This document shows positions 57,800 to 64,000 of a stretch of DNA of 64,000 nucleotides, in pieces; position 1 is the first letter of the stretch, and each line of letters starts with the position of its first letter. The stretch is from Piezodorus guildinii (Eukaryota; Arthropoda; Insecta; Hemiptera; Pentatomidae). The DNA lies in assembly GCA_023052935.1 (NCBI GenBank), contig CM041297.1:50387917-50451916 (forward strand). Direction: 5' to 3'. The position numbers and the translations under genes were made by a program. The notes under the pieces were generated by a model. That model was given only the letters and a program-made list of their open reading frames with translations, had not been told where the DNA came from and did not search any database.

Positions 57800-59140
57800 C
57801 TTTGTGAAAATGAAAACGAATTCGATCAACCTCTTAAAATCAATAGTTCTTATTTTAATATTGAGGGAAAAACAGCCCTCACATCTATAAAAAAAAATTA
57901 CTAAAATAAAGTTAGTAAACAAATAAAATAACATTAATAAAAATAAAAACATAATTGTACTGTAATATGAAATAAATATTATTAAAAAAAAAGAAACTAA
58001 AGAGATGAATTATATTTGCTAAAATAAACGAATGTTTTTCATAAATTGTCACTCAATTATTATATTGATAGTTTTTTCATTGTCACTCAATGCCTCATTT
58101 TACCTGACAGGGCGCCACATTTTTTAATTTCTCTTCTGAAAAGAGGACAGTCTTAAAAAATACGGATTTTTTCGTGTAATGGGGTACTCAGCAATCATTC
58201 GTTCTTTTTTTCGTTCATCGTTTCAATGAAGTAGTCAAATAGATCATAAATACCACTTTTTTAAAATTCATACCTCTTATGTCTCTTTCTTATTTATTTA
58301 AAACAACTAAATAGCTTTAAAAACCTTTAAAAATGAGTAAATATAAAATAATTTAATAAAAAACTGAAAGGACAAATCTGAAAAATTATTACTGAAGATG
58401 GAAATTTATGGTATGCCCGTAATTAAAATTGGTAATATACATTCATAATACACAGTCGAAAAGACCAAGATTTTAAGAAGCATATGTAAAAAAATACGTT
58501 TGTGGGGAATGTCGAAAAAATAATAAGCTTAGGTAATTATTTTAACTAATAATTTATACTTTTATATTATTCCATGGGTAGGTACATTTCCTTGGAATTT
58601 CAATGTACATTAAATGATAACATTTACAATTTCAAAGAGAGAGAGAGAGAGAAGTACATATGTGAAAGATGTGAGATGTTCGGACTAGATTTTTTAAACT
58701 ATTATTTCTGTTTGTTAATTTAAATATAAGATAAGCGTCTAAAAAATAAAGAAAGACAGAAAATCCTTTGCAAACGTTAAGTTATAAAGAGCACAAAGGT
58801 GATACTTGACCAACCGAGAATTGGGCATTCAAGTCTAACGCATCGTCACCTCCTTGTGGAGGAATTACCTCAAAATGCCAACAATTTAAAGGATTTAAAA
58901 AAAAAAAAAACATTTTTATCTGGCATTTTTTCTCTTTGCTTAAAGTATTTCGTAGACTTTCTATTAATATTTTTTTAAATATTTATTTATCACAGTAAAC
59001 ATATTTACTTTAACCTACCTGTATATGGAATTTTTTAACTCTACCTTTATTTGGATGTTATTAAATTGAAGTTAACAACGGTGTTTTTTTTTTCTTTTTA
59101 GTGGAAATATTATTTGAATGCAAAGCGTTCTATTAAATAT
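57800..59140. other. AT-rich sequence, no gene seen
   Basis: A short (GA)n run lies at about 58637-58652; a denser patch at 58800-58880 is unassigned. Confidence 0.4.
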
Positions 59141-59147
59141 TTTTACT

Positions 59148-60042
59148 TTCACCTACCTATTTATGAAATATATAGTAATTGAAAGTATTGCGATCGTGGA
59201 AATTTTCGAATTCCAGTTTTCAACGGAAATACACGTTTTAGGGCCCCTTGAGCCCAAATGACCAAGTCTCGCAAAAAGGTCTGTGTGTGTAGTAAGTCTA
59301 GCGCAAAAACGAAAAGCGTTACTAAACTGAAATTTCATATTAAAGACTACTATAAGTCCGATATGCTACAGCAACTTTTTAAAATCAGGTAACCAGAAGA
59401 CCCACTTTAAACCACACATTTTATATCTTTTTACAATTTTCTCAAAAACGGTTGTAACACGATTTTGATGAAACTCAATATATCGATATAAAAATTAATG
59501 GAATTTAATATCATTTAAGTTTCATTCTGATTGAAACAGTATGGCAGAGCTTAAATGGGGATATTTTAAATTTTCTTCCTATAAACTACCTTCAATTTTG
59601 TACATCCCAAAAGATTAAACATTTCTTCCAAATGACATTGATAAAGGACAGTTAAATATACAGGAAGAACGAATTTGATGGCCCACAAAAGGATAAAAGA
59701 GAAAAACTATTTTTTCATGTAATTATTGTTTTTTTATATTAAGAACAGTAATATAGAGGTACAATACACCGTTAGAAAGATAAAGGTTTTAGAAAAACTA
59801 TTATCTGGTACAAAAAGTTGTAAAAGGTAATATAAAGTGCCGAATAGGGACTAAATTTATTACTGATTAACAATTTAATGTTGTTAAATAATTTAATATG
59901 TTTCCAACGAAAATGAATACACGTTTTTATTAAAATCAACTTAAAATGTTTTTCAAATTAAAGTATATTTAATAGTTTTCAAATAGATTTTAACAGTCGA
60001 GGTAAGTGAAAGTCGTGTGTTGATAAGCACCAGATTTTTTAA
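59148..60042 (+). repeat. R1 repeat copy e (near full length)
   Basis: Left end ACTTTCACCTACC, with the terminal palindrome partly lost, then GTATTGCGATCGTGG. Right end GGTAAGTGAAAGTCGTG at about 60000-60016 and CACCAGATTTTTT. Length close to copy d. Confidence 0.85.
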
Positions 60043-60082
60043 AATATTTATTTATTACAGCAAACATTTTCTATTACATAAG

Positions 60083-60226
60083 GGGTACACACTACGTTTG
60101 CTATAGCATGCTATTTGTGTTATTTTGCTAAACCCGTTGAGTTTCTACAGTTATTTCCTGTATAAAATTGATGGGTTTAGCGCAATAGCACAAATAGCAT
60201 GCTATAGCAAACGTAGTGAGTACCTC
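60083..60226. repeat. 144-bp foldback MITE-like element
   Basis: Arms of about 52 bases: GGGTACACACTACGTTTGCT at the left and its inverse AGCAAACGTAGTGAGTACCT at the right. Both include GCTATAGCATGCTATTTGTG and end inward at GCTAAACCC/GGGTTTAGC. The loop is about 37 bases. No clear target duplication. Looks like a non-autonomous cut-and-paste element. Confidence 0.8.
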
Positions 60227-60239
60227 TATACTATCTTTT

Positions 60240-60970
60240 TTTTTTTTTTTCAATTGTGCTTGATTTTATCAACTAACTATACTCGAGTCTAGGAAATGTC
60301 TATCGAAATAGTACATACCTAAGGAAATCCAATAACTATGATATTATTTTTTTCTACATAAATAATTCAGAATCAATTATATACTTATTTATTCATATAT
60401 AAATTAGGGTAGTACATTTTACAGTTAAGTAATCGCTCTATTCCGACGTGAAAGTAAAAAAAATAATACGCCTATATTCTTAAGAAATATTATTATTATA
60501 AAAAACAAGTTTAGTGTAATTATTAGGTTATTTTATAGATTGTTTTCAAAACGGAAGAAATGACCTTAAAGTAATCTGTTGCTACTTAATTTTGAAAAGG
60601 GTTAAATTATGAATGATTCAACGAGACCTACCTTTCATAGCGACCTGTCTATTAGGTCATAGGACGATTCCGCCCGTCACTTATGCCTCTTCAGTTCATT
60701 CATAAATAAAATCGTTCACATTCCTAATAATTAATTGTCTTATAACATTGCACACGACATCCCTATCATACCGATAATCATTTTTTTAGAGAATGAAGAC
60801 TTTAGTAATAAAATAAGATAAAACTTGTATTTGATGACTGCACTGACAATTTGATATAAATATTACCTGTATGGTAGTTGTGAACTTTATTTATGCATCG
60901 ATATATAAATCTTTAGATTTTCACAACATCCATACTGTTTGGAGTCTTTTTTATTATTTTTATCGCCTAC
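60240..60970. other. AT-rich sequence, no gene seen
   Basis: A denser patch at 60640-60710 is unassigned. Confidence 0.4.
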
Positions 60971-60975
60971 AACAG

Positions 60976-61014
60976 GCCTTGATGATGACCCACAGTGGGG
61001 ACCGAAACGTTGGC
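60976..61014 (+). mobile_element. Penelope-like end with hammerhead-like motif
   Basis: CCTTGATGATGACCCACAGT then GGGGACCGAAACGTTGGC: core-like TGATGA, a CCCA/TGGG stem II, then CGAAAC and GTTGGC. One extra T in the first core block separates it from a strict hammerhead. Confidence 0.5.
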
Positions 61015-61170
61015 AAAAAATAAACTGTTGAAACTACTCAATTGTTTAATTCACCGACCGCCTAATTCCTTTTAGTAATTCTTAACGGTCAACTAATTAT
61101 ACCCACAATTATTGTTAATACTTGTAGCTTTGACTATATTGTATTGCTTTTTAGAATAAGACACTTTTTT

Positions 61171-61797
61171 ACTTTCACTTACTATATATAGTAAGGGAAA
61201 GTATTGCGATCGTGAAAATTTTCGAATTCCAGTTTTCAACGGAAATACACGTTTTAGGGTTCCTTGAGTCCAAATGACCAAGTCCCGCAAAAAGGTCTGC
61301 GTCTGTGTGCGTGTCTGTATGTGTAACTCCCGAGCGAAAACTAAAAGTGCTATGAAACTGAAATTTCATATTTAAGACAACTATACGCCAGAGATTTCAC
61401 AGCAACGTTTTCATCAAAATCAACTTACCAGAAGGGCCACTTAACCATGCATTTTGCACCTTTTTACTATTTTCTCAAAAACGGTTCCGACGATTTTGTT
61501 TAAACTCGCTATATCGATGTAAAATTCAATAGGCTTTAATATAATGTAAGTTTCATTATGATTGAAATTGTCTGACAGGGCTTAAATGCCGATATTTTAA
61601 TTTTTTCTTCCTCCAAAGTACCTTAGATTTTGTAGATTTTATAAAAATAACCATATTATCTTGTTACCACTGATGAGAAACAGGTAAATATATAAATTGA
61701 ATGAATTCGATACCCAACTAAAGGAAAAAACTTTTTTTAATGCAATTTTTTGTTTTTGAAGATAAGAAAAGTAATATACATGTGTAATATACTGTTG
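61171..61797 (+). repeat. R1 repeat copy f, right end replaced
   Basis: Left end and palindrome CTTACTATATATAGTAAG at 61178-61195 as in copy d. It runs to ATATACTGTTGGAAA, where copy d continues GCTAAAG; here it jumps into the left part of a second unit. Confidence 0.85.
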
Positions 61798-62597
61798 GAA
61801 ATTTTCCAATTCCAGTCTTCAACGGAAATACACATTTTAGCGTCTCTTGAGTCCAAATAACAAAGTCCCGCAAAAAGGTCTGTGTTTGTGTGTGGTAACT
61901 CCCGGGCGAAAACTGAAATTTCATATTTAAGACAAATATACGCCCGAGACGATACAAAACCTTTTTTATCAAAATGAGCTTACCAGAAAAGCCACTTTAT
62001 ACCATGCATTTTGCATCTTTTTTCGATTTTCTCGAAAACGGTTCCGACGATTCTGATTAAACTCGCTATATCGATGTAAAATTTAATAGGCTTAAACGTC
62101 GTGTAGGTTTCATTTTGATTTAAATAGTCTGACAGGGCTTAAATGCCGATATTTTAAATGTTCTACCCCTAAAGTACCTTCAATTTTGTCGATTCTATAA
62201 AAATAACTATATTATCTTGTTACCACTGATCAAAAACAGGTAAATATTTAAGTTGTGCGGATTTAAAAAACAACTAAAGGAGAAAACTGAAAAACAAAAT
62301 TTAATGCAATTTTTTGATTGTATATGATATACGGTTGGAAAGCTAATTAATTATCTAATGCAGAAGAGCTTGTAAAAGTTAATAAAGAAGGATGAAAAGC
62401 CAATAAAACTAACTGATTCTTTTAGATACAAATATAATAGATTTTTTAATAAAACACATGTTTCTATAGATATTTAATATAATTAATTCTTTAATGGTTT
62501 CACTCATTTTATCCCTTAAAATTTTTGAAAATTCTTTAATCGATTTTAAAAACGGAGGTAGGTGAAAGTCGTGTGTTGCTCGCACCAGATTTTTAAA
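61797..62597 (+). repeat. R1 repeat copy g, left end missing
   Basis: Begins at AATTTTCCAATTCCAGTCTT, inside R1, and continues to the right end GGTAGGTGAAAGTCGTGTGT and CACCAGATTTTT at 62597. Joined head-to-tail to copy f. Confidence 0.85.
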
Positions 62598-62704
62598 AGT
62601 ATTTATGTAATACTTTTTTAAAATTAAAAATTGTTTTTTCTTTTTTTTTCTTTCACTTAACTCACTATACATGTAATAAACTAAATGAAGGAATATAAGT
62701 TGCA

Positions 62705-63085
62705 CGGCCCTGTATATTTAACTATTATTACCTCCCTCTTTCCCAATAACATTTGTACACAAGCTTATGGGCTTACAATAACTTAATATTAACTTTCTTT
62801 TATTGCATAATAACTTTTCTAAAATCTTGCGCTTCCTAACGGTGTATTATACGTCTATGTTATTACTTTTATTTTAGGAATAATTTTTTCACCACTTGGT
62901 TACAGAAAATTTATTTTTCCCATTTAAAGAGAAGCTAAATTGCAATGTATTTAACTAATAAACCTTCAGAAAATAATGTCCTAAATAATGGTTAAAAACG
63001 TATCAAAATCAGTCTTGTTGTTTAGAAGGAGTAGAACGCGGAAACAAAAATCGCGTTGTCATTTTATATATGTAGAGAATTTTTA
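62705..63085 (+). repeat. R4 repeat, copy 2
   Basis: Counterpart of 50215-50550; better preserved in the middle (TCTAAAATCTTGCGCTTCC). Starts about 110 bases after the R1 right end. Confidence 0.65.
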
Positions 63086-63213
63086 ATCCAAAATATTTTT
63101 AATATCAATTATTATTATAGATGAGTAAATATAATTATGAATGTAGTATTTGGAACAATCTCTTCTTTTTCTTTATATTTTTATTACTATACCATAAATA
63201 AAACTTGATTATA

Positions 63214-63252
63214 ACGTTTACAGGTACTTTCTATGCCTCATCTTCAGATCAT
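63214..63252 (-). other. Weak hammerhead-like motif
   Basis: Minus strand: ATCTGAAGATGAGGCATAGA then AAGTACCTGTAAACGTTAT. It keeps CTGAAGA and AAACGT at the right spacing but no good stem. Confidence 0.3.
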
Positions 63253-63265
63253 TAAAACATCATCT

Positions 63266-63500
63266 AAAATACAATTAAATATTATTAACAAAACTACATA
63301 AACAATAACAAATATTATCAACAATTTAGAATTCAATTATCAGAAAATAAACTTAATACCATTTATAAAATATATTGTAAAAACTGTCATAAAACTTATG
63401 TTAGGGAAACATCAAAAATGTTAAAGACTAGAATAAAATACAATTCAATATTATTAACAATAACAAATATTATCAGCAATTTAGAATTCAATTATAACTT
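63266..63500 (+). repeat. Direct repeat pair of about 75 bp
   Basis: TAAAATACAATTAAATATTA...AATTTAGAATTCAATTAT (63266-63340) recurs at 63435-63493 with a 12-base deletion. The endonuclease scrap lies between the two copies. Confidence 0.7.
63361..63438 (+). mobile_element. GIY-YIG endonuclease scrap of a Penelope-like element
   Basis: The frame IYKIYCKNCHKTYVRETSK then MLKTRIK matches the start of the endonuclease domain of Penelope-like retroelements: CxxC, then the second half of GIY-YIG (TYVGET in relatives), then R/K-L-KTRIK. Here the conserved Gly is Arg (TYVRET), which should inactivate it. Only 26 codons remain, and no RT is nearby. Confidence 0.7.
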
Positions 63501-63509
63501 TCATATTTA

Positions 63510-64000
63510 AAATCTGTTTCTAAAATAACTTAATTAAAATAGTACTTACTAATATTTCCACATTGCACTGTAATATTGTTCATATAATCATGATCTCTTA
63601 TTTATATATATATCATTTATATAAGAATCATTGCGTCAATTGTTGTTAAAAAAATATTCTCGATTTCAATATCACATAAAAAAAAAATGTTTTAGCATTT
63701 TTACTGCTAAATAAATGCATCTATGAAGCAGACTAAAGTAACCTTTCATCTAATTATATTCTTGTACTAGTTAATGTTTTTAAATATACACAACAAATTT
63801 TATCCATGTTAGAAATTAAATGTATATATATATTATTTATTTATTTTTTATTTTTGTTATATATTTTACCAATTAAAATCAGAAATTCAATTTATTAATT
63901 ATGTCTGCATAATTTTGATTTATTTTTTTTTTAATCTGTTGTGATTGACTGTATTTATTATATTTTTAGTTATATAGATTGACTCTAGTATCTTTCTATT
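63510..64000. other. AT-rich sequence, no gene seen
   Basis: Nothing recognised to the end of the window. Confidence 0.45.

Noticed and set aside
1..64000. CRISPR arrays, operons, bacterial-type terminators, rRNA
   Set aside because: Composition, LINE/SINE content and lack of dense ORFs are eukaryotic; no regularly spaced repeats of CRISPR type were seen.

Overview
This is 64 kb of very AT-rich eukaryotic DNA, mostly repeats and single-copy-looking noncoding sequence. The repeats suggest an arthropod: a mariner transposon of the Hsmar1/cecropia type, many 5'-truncated Jockey-clade LINE ends, several tRNA-headed SINEs, and Penelope-like remnants with hammerhead-like motifs. I cannot name the species. 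I found no rRNA, no intact tRNA gene, no CRISPR array and no confidently identified cellular gene.

Layout. 0-5.5 kb: a copy of an unnamed 0.9-kb repeat (called R1 here) split by a Jockey LINE end, then a tandem array, an A-tailed block and a foldback repeat. 5.5-11 kb: AT-rich filler, three SINE copies, and one arm of a dispersed inverted pair (R2) whose other arm lies at 14.6 kb. 13.7-15.4 kb: two damaged R1 copies with R2 between them. 19.57-20.47 kb: an internally deleted mariner with perfect terminal inverted repeats and a still-open transposase reading frame. 21.5-29.9 kb: SINEs, an RT fragment, a second LINE type, and three short stretches that look like possible exons (22.6 kb and 27.0 kb on +, 29.6-29.8 kb on -). 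30-49 kb: a repeat-poor region with compact blocks of higher G+C and few or no long ORFs; these could be conserved regulatory DNA or promoter-like sequence, the richest at 32.98-33.52 and 48.54-49.21 kb. 50-64 kb: dense repeats, including four R1 units, several Jockey ends, two long hairpin elements (53.6 and 60.1 kb) and a Penelope-like GIY-YIG endonuclease scrap at 63.4 kb.

Together the window reads as intergenic or large-intron DNA: a repeat graveyard around islands of unique, more GC-rich sequence. The mobile pieces depend on partners elsewhere. Jockey and SINE copies are dead 3' fragments. The mariner has its ends and DNA-binding domain but lacks part of its catalytic core. R1 has no convincing coding capacity, so any mobility would need another element's enzyme. 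The most unusual items are the R1 family, the deletion-derivative mariner, the set of hammerhead-like motifs, the two hairpin elements, and a phase-compatible pair of candidate exons.
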